Shown here piece after piece: positions 10,519 through 21,696 of a stretch of DNA of 64,000 bases (its first letter is position 1; each line of letters starts with the position of its first letter). This DNA comes from Pegoplata infirma (taxonomy: Eukaryota; Arthropoda; Insecta; Diptera; Anthomyiidae). Below the pieces are notes generated by a model that saw nothing but the letters and a program-made list of their open reading frames with translations, did no database searches and was not told the DNA's origin. The translations under genes were made by a program, and so were the position numbers. The stretch lies in contig OY992536.1 in the NCBI GenBank assembly GCA_963921195.1, positions 177,266,995 through 177,330,994 of the forward strand, given 5' to 3'.

Positions 10519-11616
10519 CACTGAGGGAAAAAAACGTATTTAAATTAAAATTTTTCAATTTTGTTTTAAATATGCTACATATTTTTGAAAAAATATTAAA
10601 TTTTAATATTGATTATGATTGATTTTAAAATAACATATTTGTTTTAAAATTGTCTCCTTTTTGTTTTAAGTTTTACCAACTTTAAATTTAATATGATGTC
10701 ATTAAAGTTCGTTACAAATTCAAATTAATTCAAATTTGTTATAAAAACAATATTGTTTCATATTTAATTTAATGTTGAACAATTTTATTTTCTGACATTT
10801 GAAACCATATGTCAAATTTTAATAGGAAAACATATTTAATTTAAATATTTTCATTGTAGCATTTTATATTGACGCAAATAAAAGCATTTTCGGAGTCAAA
10901 GGGAAAATTTGTAAAAAAATAAAAAAAAACTTACATTATATCAATTAAAAAATTATATGCCAAAGAAATATCAATAAATTAAGGTGAGTGAATTAATTGT
11001 AATGTGTGTTTTTGTACAGATTTGTGTTAATTTAATTGTTTTACATTTTTTATGTTTAAGGTCGTCTCTTAGAAAAACGAAATTATTGACACTACGATGA
11101 AATTATCCTCCCGGATTAACACCCTTACTTAACCAACATATAACAGAAGACAAAACAAAAAAAATGTTATCAGTGAAACTATGAGTAAGTTATTTTTTTA
11201 TACATAGAGTGTATTTAGTCTTGCTACAGAAATGTTAATTTTTCCTGATTGTATAGACTGGGTTTAATATAATATCATAGCTTTATCAATATTTTAAAAT
11301 AAAAGTGTACTTTTCGTGTCAATTTTGAATAAAATTTTGATAAAAACATAAATTTATTGTGTTTTATTTATTAAACAATATTGGTTAAGGGCAACATAAA
11401 AATAAAGTTACATCAACGTTAAATCAATATTGATTTCAATTTTAAATTAAAGTGGAACAACTTTAATTTTAACATGACCGTATTTATTTGGTCATTTTAA
11501 AAATAAACATGAAAATATTTAAAATAAGTAGAAACAAACTTTGTTCTATTTCGTCACTGTTTTATATTTGATTTAAAGTTGTTTCTGTTTGATTTTAATA
11601 TTTTTTTTTCTTAGTG
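10519..11616. mobile_element. 1.1-kb MITE, CACTGAGGG/CACTAAG ends
   Basis: Left end CACTGAGGGAAAAAAACG. Right end, reverse-complemented, CACTAAGAAAAAAAAAT. TA is duplicated at 10517-10518 and 11617-11618. Its terminal form and TSD match the other CACT-type families here. The AT-rich interior holds no coding sequence. Confidence 0.7.
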
Positions 11617-11692
11617 TACCCACTGGATGAAACTGTTTTTTTATTAATTTATCTAATAGTGCGTTTGTATTAGAATTCTTATCTACACCATT

Positions 11693-12107
11693 TACAGATG
11701 TAATTCGTAAAAGATCAATTGTAATTTGAAGATTCTAATTGTAATTTGAAGATTCCATTTGTAATTCGAAAATTCCATTTGTAATTCGAAGATTCCATTT
11801 ATAATTCGAAGATTATACTTGTAATTCGAAGATTCTATTTGTAATTCGAAGATTCCATTTGTAATTCGAAGATTCCAATTGTAATTCGAAAAATATCAAC
11901 TGAATTTCCATTGATATTTTAAGAATTACAATTGGAATCTTCGAATTACAAATGGAATCTTCGAATTACAATTGGAATCTTCGAATTACAATTGGAGTAT
12001 TCGAATTACAAATGGAATCTTCGAATTACAAATGGAATCTTCAAATTGCAAGTAAAATCTTTGAATTATAATTGATCTTTTACGAATTACATCTGTTAAT
12101 GGTGTAG
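11693..12107. repeat. Foldback element made of 20-bp repeats
   Basis: Outer arms CTACACCATTTACAGATG and its inverse (CATCTGTTAATGGTGTAG) enclose roughly nine tandem copies of GTAATTCGAAGATTCCATTT in each arm, in opposite orientation, around a short centre at about 11893-11925. The whole sequence can form one long hairpin. Confidence 0.85.
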
Positions 12108-12596
12108 TAAATTGGGATATTAATCTACTCTGTAATCCGTACCGATTACATTGTCTTTTTTTGGCATTTGAGAATATTAAGTTTGACACTTAAAACAACA
12201 ATATTAAGTTTGACACTTAAAACAACAAGGTAATAAATGTACAGCGACGGTAATGAGTAATCGGATGAATAAGAATGCACCATCAAAATGGCAGGATTAC
12301 TTTTGCCGATTAGGTCTCAAACTACTTGATTGCAAATTTTAAATTTGTATGGGCAATCTATTAGATTACAATAAAATTAGACTTGTAATCTAGTTTAAGC
12401 GATATTAGAGGACCAAACGCAATATAATAGCAGAGTTTTTCTTTAATAAGGTTTGAAAAATGTTTAGAAACAAATTTACTTTAAAATAGTTCATAAATTT
12501 CACATAATATATGTATTAGTAAAAGTTGTTAAAAATCTAACATGTATGTAAAAAATGTTTAAAGGCTCCGACACAATGTAGGAGTACTCTGTACTA
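12108..12596. other. No gene; short tandem duplication
   Basis: At about 12175-12226 the phrase AATATTAAGTTTGACACTTA is repeated twice in tandem. The remainder is plain AT-rich DNA. Confidence 0.4.
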
Positions 12597-13454
12597 CACT
12601 CAAAAAAATACGTTAGTAGATTTACTATTTTTTTTTGCTAACGCTAGTTAGCTAACTTTTAGCAAATTTTTAGTTGAGATTAGCATGTTAGCAAAAAATT
12701 CTTGTAAACTTCATTTAGCACATTAGCAATTTTAAACAAACTTTGAACTAATTTCTTTTGCTAAATTTGAAATTGAGTTGACAACATTTTTACAAGATTT
12801 TTTGGTAATATTAGCAAAATAAATGGTAAATGTTTTTTATTTTCAGAAAACTTAAAATGGCGCTATCTCGGAAACTAAGCCAGATAGAGCAAAATGGAGG
12901 CCATTTTTGGTTCTCGGGCTCATAGTATCGCCGGTCCTTTTCACATGTGTGGACCCTAATGGGCCCTAACTTTGGATCCAAAAAAGTTAGCATTCCCGAA
13001 TTTAAATGCTCATATCTCGGTAAATATTGCCGACACAACAAAAAGTCCAAAAGCATTTTTGTAGCTCTCAGCACGTAGAAGCTCTCCGAGTAATATTTTT
13101 GAAGTTATCGAGTTTTTTAATTCTCAAGACACCAGTGGTCCCCTATAATCACGTATCTCAAAAACTAAGCAAGGTAGAGCTAAACGGACAAAATTTTGGA
13201 TCAAAAACTATGACGATTTTAAAGGAACCCAACTAGGTCTAGGCCCATCGGGGTCTGGACCTATCGGGTCCGAACCCAATGAGGTTCTCAGATGTGTATG
13301 AACTAAGTTCAAAAAAAAAATTCAGTTAACTAATTATTGGCAAAACATTTTTGCTAACTTTAGCAAAAAAATTGTGGGTTCAAAATCAGCAAATTTTCTT
13401 GTAGGTTTACAAGCTTTTTTTGCTAACATTACAGTTTTTTTTTTTTTTTGAGTG
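12597..13454. mobile_element. CACTCA MITE family B, copy 1
   Basis: Begins CACTCAAAAAAATACGTTAG and ends TTTTTTTTTGAGTG, with TA on each side. The 858-bp element has GC-richer internal text (for example GGCCCATCGGGGTCTGG at about 13240). An inverted copy lies at 55861-56747. Internal fragments recur at about 13790-14100 and 45215-45440. Confidence 0.8.
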
Positions 13455-14183
13455 TACAGAGTACCATCTCTAAAAGTAGAGACGACATCATACAAAAAAT
13501 GTGTAAGTGGGAATGAGAAAGGAACAAAATCCACTCTCTGGCACAGAGTACTCCGTCTTTAAGAATTTAGCTTAAATACTAAAAAGTAGTGCTCTTCAAA
13601 AAGAGAGGTTTCTAATTATGAAAAAAATCATGTCCCCATATCTATGACAACAATGTTTTACTTTAGTTTTAAAAATTCAGTTTATGACCTACTCAACTCT
13701 CACTTAGTTCATCATATTTATCTTCTTTGAATTGAAGAATTATGCAACATTTTTAAAAGTTAATTTTTCTTTTAGGAATAATATTTTCTCCATAAACTTA
13801 AATTACCGGTATCTCGCAGCGAGATAGAGCAAAACTGCGACCAAATTGTCCTCTTAATTTGAATCCAAAATTTGGCATTTCCGAGATGTACATATCTCTG
13901 TAAATACTGCCGACGCGTTAAATAGTCCAACAGCTTTTTGTAGCTCTTAACTTGTAAAACAAGACCGCGAACTACCGAAAAAATTTCGAGTTATTCAGCT
14001 TTTAAGATTTTCAAGACCTTATTGGGCCCCGTAATTTCCGTACCCTGAAAACCAAGAAATATAGAGCGGAATGGACAAAAATGGTTGATTAAAATCTATA
14101 ACGTGGTGTGGGCCCATATCTGTGTTAATCAAAATGTAAAATAACATATTAGACATTCAAAAAAGAGGTATTCGACATATGTA
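13455..14183. other. Non-coding stretch with a family B-related fragment
   Basis: Around 13790-14100 the sequence follows the interior of family B ('GCGAGATAGAGCAAAA', 'CATATCTCTGTAAATACTGC') without termini, so it is an old fragment. No gene was seen. Confidence 0.5.
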
Positions 14184-14533
14184 CCCGTGTAAAAAAATAA
14201 TTATATCAAAACATATCTCCTTTGATAAAAACATATATCGATCATATATAAATGGATGTAATCAGATCTACTCCATATATATTCATATCTGCTTAGATAT
14301 GTTTTGATCCGTAAATTGAGTCTATCTGACAATTTTACATATATGAACATATCTGAAAATGTCTGATCATATATGCCATATAAACCAGATAGACTCAATT
14401 TACGGATCAAAAAATATCTGAAGCAGATATGAATATATATGGAGTAGATCTGATTACATCCATTTATATATGATCCATATATGATTTTATAAAAGAAGAT
14501 ATGTTTTGATATAATTATTTTTTTTTTCACGGG
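14184..14533. mobile_element. 350-bp near-perfect palindromic MITE
   Basis: Ends CCCGTGTAAAAAAATAATT and its inverse, with TA duplicated at 14182-14183 and 14534-14535. The two arms (AATGGATGTAATCAGATCTA and so on) are almost fully complementary, leaving a small loop near 14330-14380. It lies within the presumed next intron of the minus-strand gene. Terminal CCCG..TAAAAA resembles the other CCCG-type elements here. Confidence 0.85.
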
Positions 14534-14600
14534 TATAACGTAAATTTAAACCCGAATTAACTTTTAATAGCTAACTGCTTTAATTTTTTTTTGTACTTAC

Positions 14601-14749
14601 TTTAAATATACTTCAGGTTTTGCTAAATAACTAGCCCAATCAGCTAAATATAAGGTAGCGGATTTAATCCAACGTCTACGGAATGATTGATTGTTCAAAG
14701 ATTCAAATAATTTATCATAATCCACTTTGTCATCACGACCTTTGAAGCC
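14601..14749 (-). CDS. Secreted Gly-rich protein, exon 2
   Basis: Second coding exon of the gene whose first exon is 20954-20109. The acceptor AG is at 14751-14750. The 149 coding bases read 49 codons without a stop: a start 'GFKGRDDKVDYDKLFESLNN', then 'QSFRRRWIKSATLYLADWAS' and 'YLAKPEVYL'. The amphipathic, basic and aromatic make-up is that of a folded domain, unlike the low-complexity first exon. The exon ends AAA before GTAAGTAC, a strong donor, leaving two bases over, so the gene must continue to the left. The in-frame TAA inside that donor is an alternative end but less likely. I do not recognise the family and give no function. Confidence 0.8.
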
Positions 14750-14934
14750 CTGTTAAAAATAAAAAAATTATAATAATAATTATAAAAAAATTCAAGACTA
14801 ATTTTGTAAATCACTTCAGCTGGCGCTAAGAAAAATAGCGTACAAAATTTAAAACTTATTTTGTAAAATAACTTAAAGGAACTGATTTACAAAATTAGGT
14901 AATAAATAATAGGGGTTTCAGAGATTTTGACTTT

Positions 14935-15065
14935 ATAGTGTGATAATTGGCAAAACTAATTTGTGGTCAAGACCGACCATATTATGCCCTTCACCAGTGT
15001 CAGTCATAGCAGGGACCGACGGCATTTATATTTTGTTAGATTTTTAATTAGTGTAGAAAACAAAA
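14935..15065. repeat. Fragment of a Helentron/DINE-like repeat end
   Basis: GGTCAAGACCGACCATATTAT followed by a CCCTTCACCAGTG-type stretch matches the hairpin terminus of the element at 48950-50190 (GGTCAAGACCGACCATATGA). Only this end is present. Confidence 0.45.
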
Positions 15066-15244
15066 AAAAAACAAAATTTTAGTGAAAAAGACATCTCCGA
15101 GGAGAATAACGTATTTAAATAAAATAATGTTCAATTCTATTTTAAACATTTCTGAATAATTTTGAAGAAAAAAAAAATGTATTAGGGTAAAAGAGCACTT
15201 TTAGAAATTAACTTTCAAAATACATAGTGGTATTCAGAGTCTTA

Positions 15245-15803
15245 CACTCAGAAAATTATGTAAGTTACTAAATGTTAGTTGTTTGTATATTTTACAGTAG
15301 TTAGTTGTTTTCAACTACAAAGTCAGTTGTTTTTGTATGAAAAATATCAAACAGCTATTTCTGTTAGTTATTTTAAGTCGTTTTTTTGAACAACTAACAA
15401 AAAAGTACTGCAATGTAGTAACAGTTAATTAAAGTAGTTAATTATATTTTTTTTTTATCTCTGAAAAAATTTCGAAGTTTTTTTTCCAAAAAAAAAACTT
15501 TTTTTTATTTTTCACATCTTTTTTTAAAAAAAAACTTGGAAAAAATTTGGTCTTCATTTTTTTTTTCTGAAAAATTTTTGGAAAAAAAATATATATTGTT
15601 TATTTTATTTTTACTACATATTAGTTGTTTTGACTACAAATGTTAGTAATTTTTACTATATAAGTCAGTTGTTTTTTGTCAGTTAAAATAACTAACATTG
15701 TTAGTTGATTTAACTGAAAAAGTAGTTGACCCCAAAACAACTTACAAAGTAGTTATTTTAACTGACATTTTCAGTTGATTTTACTAACATAATTTTTAGA
15801 GTG
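15245..15803. mobile_element. CACTCA MITE family C, copy 1
   Basis: Starts CACTCAGAAAATTATGTAAG and ends AACATAATTTTTAGAGTG, with TA duplicated. 559 bp, made of inverted AGTTGTTTTxAACTAC-type repeats around an A/T-rich centre. Other copies: 27876-35226 (with insertions), 30729-31293 and 46453-47335. Confidence 0.85.
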
Positions 15804-16263
15804 TAATTGCCAGCCCTGGCACTGGTGGTAAAAGAGCACTTTTTAAAATTACCTTTCTACTTTCCAAAAAAAGACTGCCATCTGTTCATAACGACTTCGT
15901 TATTATTGACACTACTATTTATTTTTAAAACAATTATACATATTTCAAAAAAACCCATATACTATTATTATTCGATTAATCGGCATAAGCTCTACGATTA
16001 ATCTTTTAATCGAAATTAGCAATTCCAAATTAATCGAACAATCATTCGCCTAAAATTGTTCGATTAATCGAACAAGAATTAATCGGCTGAACACCCTAAT
16101 TGCAACAGGTTCTAGGGAAGTATAAGTTGTTCCACAATCGGTTCTTTGCAACCGAAAATGTTGCTGGGTTGTATACGTAAATCACCATTCTAAGTTTAAC
16201 AGAAATCAGACTAGTTCTACTTGTGTTCCTCAACAAACCAGCCTCCCTATATTCACATTAATC

Positions 16264-17102
16264 TAGGCTGACCATTCGTACTGATTTGATCAGTACATGT
16301 TCTGATTTTTGATCACGTGTACTGATAAAAAAAACGTTGTACTGATTTGTACTGATTTTTTAAAATATGTACTGATTGTACTGATTTTTTAACATTTTAA
16401 CATAAAAAATAATTTATTCGAAAATTTTGTACAAAAACTTGAATTTCCATTATATAAGCCGTCAGAGTTGTTTTTTATAACTTAAATCTGAAAATGAGAT
16501 AATTTATAAAAACGCAAAAATGAATCTGAGCATGAGGTTATTTTGATCTTCCTAAATTTCTATGAAAATGCGCACAGAATCTTTTAGGTTTTCTATAACG
16601 AAAAGTTCAATGGGCCGATGGATTTTTTATATTTGTAGAAAGATGATGTAAATTGCATTAACCCAAATGATTCTGAGATCTTAGATGAGGTAATGTCATC
16701 AGAGCTTATTCGAAAAAGCGCTCAGAAAATCAGGGCCTTTAATAACAACATGTGCTTATTAGCTGTCAAGTTGTCTTACAGAAAAAGTTGTCAAACTTAC
16801 GGAAAAAGTCTTGAAAATCTGAGAGATTTTCTTATTCTCAAAACCTGTGGAATTTGTTATATTTTCTGCACTGAAACGATCAAAACATTCAAATGAAGTC
16901 GTTTAAAGTCAACTAAATTTTCTGCAAAATAACTACAGTTGTTTTTAACAGTTGTTTTTAACTCAAAATACTTTTTTTTTTTGAGTGTTGAAAAACATCA
17001 GTGTTTTCTCATAGAAAAAAATTTAGAGAGTTATTTATAGAAAAAAAAAGACATAAAAACTTGGGCGTACTGATTTAAGCTCAGAAAAAAATGGTCACCC
17101 TA
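16264..17102. mobile_element. hAT-like element, 839 bp
   Basis: Ends TAGGCTGACCATT and, reverse-complemented, TAGGGTGACCATT. Perfect 8-bp duplication CATTAATC at 16256-16263 and 17103-17110. The interior repeats GTACTGATTT near the left end. The open frame at 16693-16896 shows no known domain. Confidence 0.85.
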
Positions 17103-17259
17103 CATTAATCTCTAAAAATACATCAAAATGGATAATATTTGATTTAAATTTTGTTTATGGATGTTTTACGTGTACTTTGATAATCTTATTTAATTTTAAT
17201 AATATCAGAAAATTTTTGGACTAACAATTAGTCCTCATATATAAATTCCACCCGATATT

Positions 17260-17700
17260 CACTTAAATCTGTCTATTGGCAGCAAATATAAATAATTATA
17301 CCCTCCAATTACAGTATACCCTCCAACCACAGTATGGGGTTTGTCATTCCGTATGTAACGCATAGAAATATCGGCCTAGGACCCCAGAAATTATATATTT
17401 TATTGATCAGTGATCGATTCTAAGACATTCTAGCGATGTCCGTCCGTCTGTAGAGAACACAATACAGACCAAAATAAAAGATCACGAATATTTCATATGA
17501 TCATAGGCTGGTTAAGTTCGCAAATGGGAAAAATCGGACCAAGGGAAAAATCTTCCCTTGGTCCCTAAACCAGAAAAACGCATTTTTTGCAGGGTTTATT
17601 GTACTTTCGTTTAGCAAAAGCAAAATTTTTATGTCAGAAGTTCAAAATCCTGCATGTGGACCCAGATGCGGATAAAAAAAAATTACACACCCCTTTTGTG
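17260..17700 (+). mobile_element. mini-me/DINE-like repeat, partial
   Basis: Carries the marker strings of this family: TATACCCTCC, TTTGTCATTCCG, ATCGGCCTAGGACCCC, TCTAGCGATGTCCGTCCGTC. It lacks a clear 3' hairpin end. These repeats are Helentron-related non-autonomous elements with (GTCY)n microsatellites (established knowledge of dipteran mini-me). Confidence 0.65.
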
Positions 17701-17841
17701 GGCGTGGATATAAAAAATATATTTTAATAGTGATTTATTGGATTAATTACAATAATTGTAATAATTCCATTTAATAACATTATCGCGAGGGGGAAGGTGT
17801 CCCCTAAGGTCTCCCACCAAAAAAAAAAACAAACAAACTTA

Positions 17842-17993
17842 AGGTACGTACAGACGACGCAATATTATGTACAATATGCAATTATATTGATCGTGTGTGG
17901 GTTAGATTGACGATTGTACAATGGTCAATCTAACCCACACACGATCAATATAATTGCATATTGTATATAATATTGCGTCGTCTGTAGGTACCT
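17842..17993. mobile_element. 152-bp perfect-hairpin MITE
   Basis: AGGTACGTACAGACGACGCA pairs with TGCGTCGTCTGTAGGTACCT; the inner arms GATCGTGTGTGGGTTAGATT pair exactly, with a loop of about 20 bases. TTA is duplicated at 17839-17841 and 17994-17996. PIF/Harbinger-like by TSD. In the pre-mRNA it would fold into a long stem. Confidence 0.85.
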
Positions 17994-18017
17994 TTATGGA
18001 AAATTTTGCAAAGCTGC

Positions 18018-18475
18018 TGCATTGTGAAGTAACGCTTACACAAATTAAGAAACAAATGGCTAACACTAATTAGCATTCTTAAGTGCATATTTTTGCATAT
18101 GTAGCTTATAATGCACATTTTTGCATATTTTGCTAGTATTCTGCTATAAATGCATATTTTTAGGTCATATTTTGTATACAATATTAGTTTTAGCTTATTT
18201 TTTTTTGAGGGTAATTACTTGTCTGATTTTTAGTGCATATTTTAGGCGCCTAAAACACAGTTCCTGTCCCTGATTATGATCAAGGTAAGGACTTTCATGC
18301 AAATGCATGATTTCCCCCTTTAGTCTTAAAATAGCATCAACCAAATATCTTTGCGAATCAACGAATGTGCTTTAAAATTGCATATTGTAGTATAAATGCA
18401 TATTATTGCTATAATGTATATTTTTTTGACATATTTTGCTATAAATGCATATTTTAAGGGCATATTTTCTATTAA
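18018..18475. repeat. TGCATATTTT-rich dispersed repeat, part 1
   Basis: Repeated ATGCATATTTTGCTATAAA-type phrases with the palindrome TTTTAGGCGCCTAAAA at about 18240. The counterpart lies at about 19370-19480, carrying the same GGCGCC palindrome and CCTGTCCCTGATTATGAT. The two parts probably flank insertions in one old element. Confidence 0.5.
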
Positions 18476-18736
18476 GGGGCCTATTCAGAAAAAAAGTCAT
18501 AACTCATTCGTAACATAATTTTTTCCATGTGGTTGTTGTAAACAATCATAAAAAAAATTAAAATTGTGTTTGAAAATTTAAAAAAAATAAAGACCTGCTA
18601 CCCACATTGCCTCAAAATTGACAAATAATTTTAAATTTTGAGACTTTTTATGATTGTGTTTACAACAAACACAGGGAATATGAAGTTTAAAAATAATAAA
18701 ATTAAACATAACCAGTCATAACTGTGAATAGGCCTG
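18476..18736. mobile_element. 261-bp MITE, TAA duplication
   Basis: TIRs GGGGCCTATTCAG and, reverse-complemented, CAGGCCTATTCACAG. Flanking TAA at 18473-18475 and 18737-18739. Subterminal AGTCATAACT occurs in both arms. PIF/Harbinger-like. Confidence 0.75.
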
Positions 18737-18796
18737 TAAATTTAATTTTGAGTATATTTTTTTAATATTTTATGATTTTTTTTCAGAACATAGTTA

Positions 18797-18799
<3 letters not shown>

Positions 18800-18828
<29 letters not shown>
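18800..18828. repeat. Poly-T tract
   Basis: About 29 consecutive T. On the minus strand, where the gene is transcribed, this is a poly-A run. Confidence 0.8.
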
Positions 18829-18829
<1 letters not shown>

Positions 18830-18840
18830 TAAATATTTGG

Positions 18841-19273
18841 GGTTTTCACAGTGACGATTAAATTTGCCTTTTTAGTTGGGTATTTGGCAAATTTGCCATT
18901 TTACTAAACGTCAAGTATTTGCCACTATTTTTTCTTTACATATCGTGAGCGCACTTTTCGTTAATAATTTGCACAAAATAACTTTAATTAACTTTTTACA
19001 TTCACAATTTTAAAATAAACACAAAAATGTGTATGTTTCTTTTTGTATAAATGTTTTTGTTGCCGCTTTCGAAGTTTCAGCATAAACAATCACAGCTGTT
19101 GTCATTTTTATGTTTTTTTTTATTTGCACACTGGCATTTTGTTTTTAGACAAGGTTTGAGTTAGGCAATTTAAGAAAAAAATGCCACATTCAAATTGGCA
19201 TTTTTTTTGACGTTTGGCACATTTGCCAAATGCCAAACTAAAAAAGGCAAATTTAATCGTTACTGTGAAAACC
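18841..19273. mobile_element. 433-bp MITE with about 60-bp arms
   Basis: GGTTTTCACAGTGACGATTA on the left pairs with TAATCGTTACTGTGAAAACC on the right; the arms continue through AAATTTGCCTTTTTAGTT. Internal TTTGGCAAATTTGCC palindromes. TSD unclear. Confidence 0.7.
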
Positions 19274-19494
19274 ATAATTAAAATAAAATTAAAAATCTAA
19301 AAAAAAATCCAATGTATGGAGACATTTTTTAATAAAACTTAAAGTTGCACCTTTTTTTATCAATTTTTATAATTTTTAGTGCATATTTTTATAGTTTTTA
19401 GTGCATATTTTATGAATTTTAGTGCATATGTTAGGCGCCTAAAACATAATTATTGTGCATGAAGATCCTGTCCCTGATTATGATATATGATTTA

Positions 19495-19621
19495 GGCTGG
19501 ATTACTCAATGCTCCGTTATAAAATAACTTTCCGTTAAATTTAACTTTTTTATACAAATTTTGACATAAGGCTCCGTTAAATCGGCAGTTAACAGCTAAC
19601 TTTTCATTGAGTAATCCGCCC
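19495..19621. mobile_element. MITE family H, copy 1 (127 bp)
   Basis: GGCTGGATTACTCAATG and GAGTAATCCGCCC ends with TTA at 19492-19494 and 19622-19624. A second 127-bp copy, inverted, is in the sulfotransferase intron at 50216-50342. Interior has GCTCCGTTA repeats. Confidence 0.8.
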
Positions 19622-19624
19622 TTA

Positions 19625-20051
19625 GTCATGATTCATATTAAAATATCTGCGGATGATATAATCATATGAAATTATATGAGGTTCAATACAGCATTTTATT
19701 CTCTATCATATATAACTTTATATGTTTCTATAACCTAAAAATGTTTTAAGTTTTTTGAGCAAAGTTTAAGAAATGTTCCTAACCTTATCCGTACTTTTGA
19801 AAATCTTTGACCTGTCGTGTATCTGTTCCAAATCAAAGTATAACAGAATTTTGTGTATTTTTATGCAATTAGATCTAACTGGATCCACTGAAATATGGCA
19901 ATGTCTGGTCAAAAACTCGGATGAAACTGTATGATATTTTATATACGTTGATCTTATTTAATACAAAAACATTCACCATTTTTCGGATAAAATTGCAATG
20001 TTGTGTTATATATCATTTTATATAATGTCGTTTATAAATTTTTATTCGGGT
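19625..20051. mobile_element. CCCGAG-type MITE, decayed copy
   Basis: Interior matches the elements at 38550-39236 and 27998-34773 ('AGATCTAACTGGATCCACTG', 'GGCAATGTCTGGTCAAAA'). The right end is a worn TTTTTATTCGGGT. The left end is lost upstream of the family H insertion. Confidence 0.6.
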
Positions 20052-20108
20052 TGGAAATTTTTCCAATTACCACACTTAAAAGTCCAAAATCGTTTTAATT
20101 TACTATAC

Positions 20109-20954
20109 CTTCAATATTTTATTAACACCCGATTTTTCATATAAAGCATCTGCCAATTCTGAATTTGAGAAATGATCCCATAAAACATGTAAGTGTTCCA
20201 AGAAAGGTGGCAATACCCAAGCATGATTTTTATGTTTTTCTTGAGTATGTTGACCTTCGGGCCCAGCAAACGAACTAACAGCTTGCATAATCAAGGGTAA
20301 TAGACTCATGAAACCGTTTTCTTCTTGTTGGGGTTGGGGAGTGGCAGAATTTGAGTTAACCGAACGTTTTTGTTGATGATGCTGATGCTGAGAAGATGGT
20401 GGTTCATTGTTTTGTCCCATGAAGGCAGAAGCAATTTGTAGAATAGAACCCAAATCAATGCCCGAATCGGATTCTCGTTTATGATGATGAGTATCGTCGC
20501 TATCATCTTCAGAATCATCGGATTGAGTAAACATTTCTAAAACATTACCGATAATAGAAGGATCAAAACCACCACCGCCATTACGTGCACCATTATTATT
20601 ACCGGCACTAGCTAAAAGACTACCGATACCAGAAAGGATTTGCATAGCACCAGAACCGCCAGCACTTTTTCCTTGTCCTCCTGCATTAGCTTGCATAAAG
20701 GATCCTACAATAGAAGCTATACCAGCTAAGCCAGCTCCTGCACCGGCGCCGCCTCCGCCACCTGCACCACCACCACCACGTGCACCATTATTTTGATTAT
20801 TTAAAGCTTCTTGTATAAACATTGAAGCCATATCCAATAAAGGATTTGCTTCTTCTTCGCCACCCGTAGAACGAGAAGGACGTTGAGTGGTATGACCAAA
20901 GGATATATTTGCGCATATTAATGCCAATAAAAATATGGCTTTTTTCACTAACAT
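20109..20954 (-). CDS. Secreted Gly/Ala-rich protein, exon 1
   Basis: First coding exon: 282 codons, phase 0 at the donor. The start is well placed: CAAA immediately precedes ATG. Residues 1-20 (KKAIFLLALICANISFG core) form a signal peptide, so the product should enter the secretory pathway. Then follow 'LLDMASMFIQEALNN', a Gly/Ala-rich linker (about 57-77), repeated 'IASIVGSFMQ', 'ILSGIGSLLAS' and 'IIGNVLEMFTQ' amphipathic segments, an acidic run then HHHKR (about 145-160), 'LGSILQIASAFMG', a His/Gln-rich stretch, and 'LLPLIMQAVSSF' before a more ordered end ('FLEHLHVLWDHFSNSELADA'). The alternating small-helix and low-complexity pattern suggests an extracellular or cuticle-associated protein. 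The family is not recognised and the function is unknown. Confidence 0.85.
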
Positions 20955-21696
20955 TTTGTTGGTAGTTACGTTATAATAATTATTTTTTTTAAGGAACTTT
21001 CACAATCACTTAATATGAATTAAAAGATTAAAATTTTACGGTTTATGATTTTTGGTTTATTTTTTTTGTGTGTATACAAATAATTTTTGAATTCACTGTA
21101 TCCGTTAATAGTCAAGTATTTGTGACTAATAAAATTGCTCTAGTTTTTTTTTTAATATCTTTTTTTTGGGTTAAAGACGCTCACCGCACCGTTTTGAGTA
21201 CGTCTGACTTAAGTGAAAACTTTCTTTCTTCTGTTCGGCTCGTAAAAATTGTAACTCTTCTTAAGCTATCTAGCAGCTAAACTAAAGGTAACTAAAAAGA
21301 CTTATATCATTTACTAAATATGTTGTCTTTCTTATTCTTTTTCTACTTCAAACCCCACTTACCAAGAGATTTCTTAACTCTTCTTTATGCCTGTGTAATT
21401 TAAAATTACGTTCGAACATGTTGCAAAGTTCTTACGTTTAAGCGGGTTTGTTGAATTCGAATCAGCTGTTGTTTAACAAAATTTTGGCTTGACGATCATT
21501 CTCGTCATCATGTACAAAAAGTTGTAGGTAGGTAGGTACACGTCAATAAAGTTTTTGTTGGCTTTTTTGTTGATATCGTAGCAGTATTAGTAATCTACCT
21601 ACTTTCTTTTTTTCAAAATTCTTTAAAAGAGCGTTAAATGTGTAAACAAATCTTTATTTTTGTAAGTTTCTTTGTAATTCGTACTACTCAAAATTA
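20955..21696. other. 5' flank of the secreted-protein gene
   Basis: This is the presumed 5' UTR and promoter, transcribed leftwards. A GC-richer patch with AAGTCAGACGTAC on the minus strand (about 21200-21212) is only a loose match to the arthropod initiator (TCAGT). No convincing TATA or downstream element was identified. The plus-strand open frame at 21068-21280 has no supporting signal. Confidence 0.3.

Larger units (their letters stand above)
14750..20108 (-). other. Intron 1 of the secreted-protein gene (5.36 kb)
   Basis: Donor GGTATAG follows AAG at 20109; acceptor is TTTTTAACAG before 14749. Both flanking exons are phase 0 at this junction. At least nine mobile-element copies or fragments fill it, listed separately. 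The rest (for example 14755-14930 and 17103-17270) is AT-rich with no coding signal. Confidence 0.75.

Noticed and set aside
11693..12107. CRISPR-like array
   Set aside because: Repeats are contiguous without unique spacers, lie in mirrored arms, and the genome is that of an animal.
17842..17993. microRNA gene
   Set aside because: The stem is long, nearly perfect and flanked by a TTA duplication, so it is a MITE; a miRNA hairpin would be shorter and imperfect.
20306..20518. Minus-strand open frame of 70 codons
   Set aside because: Overlaps exon 1 of the secreted-protein gene in another frame; it is a shadow of that exon.
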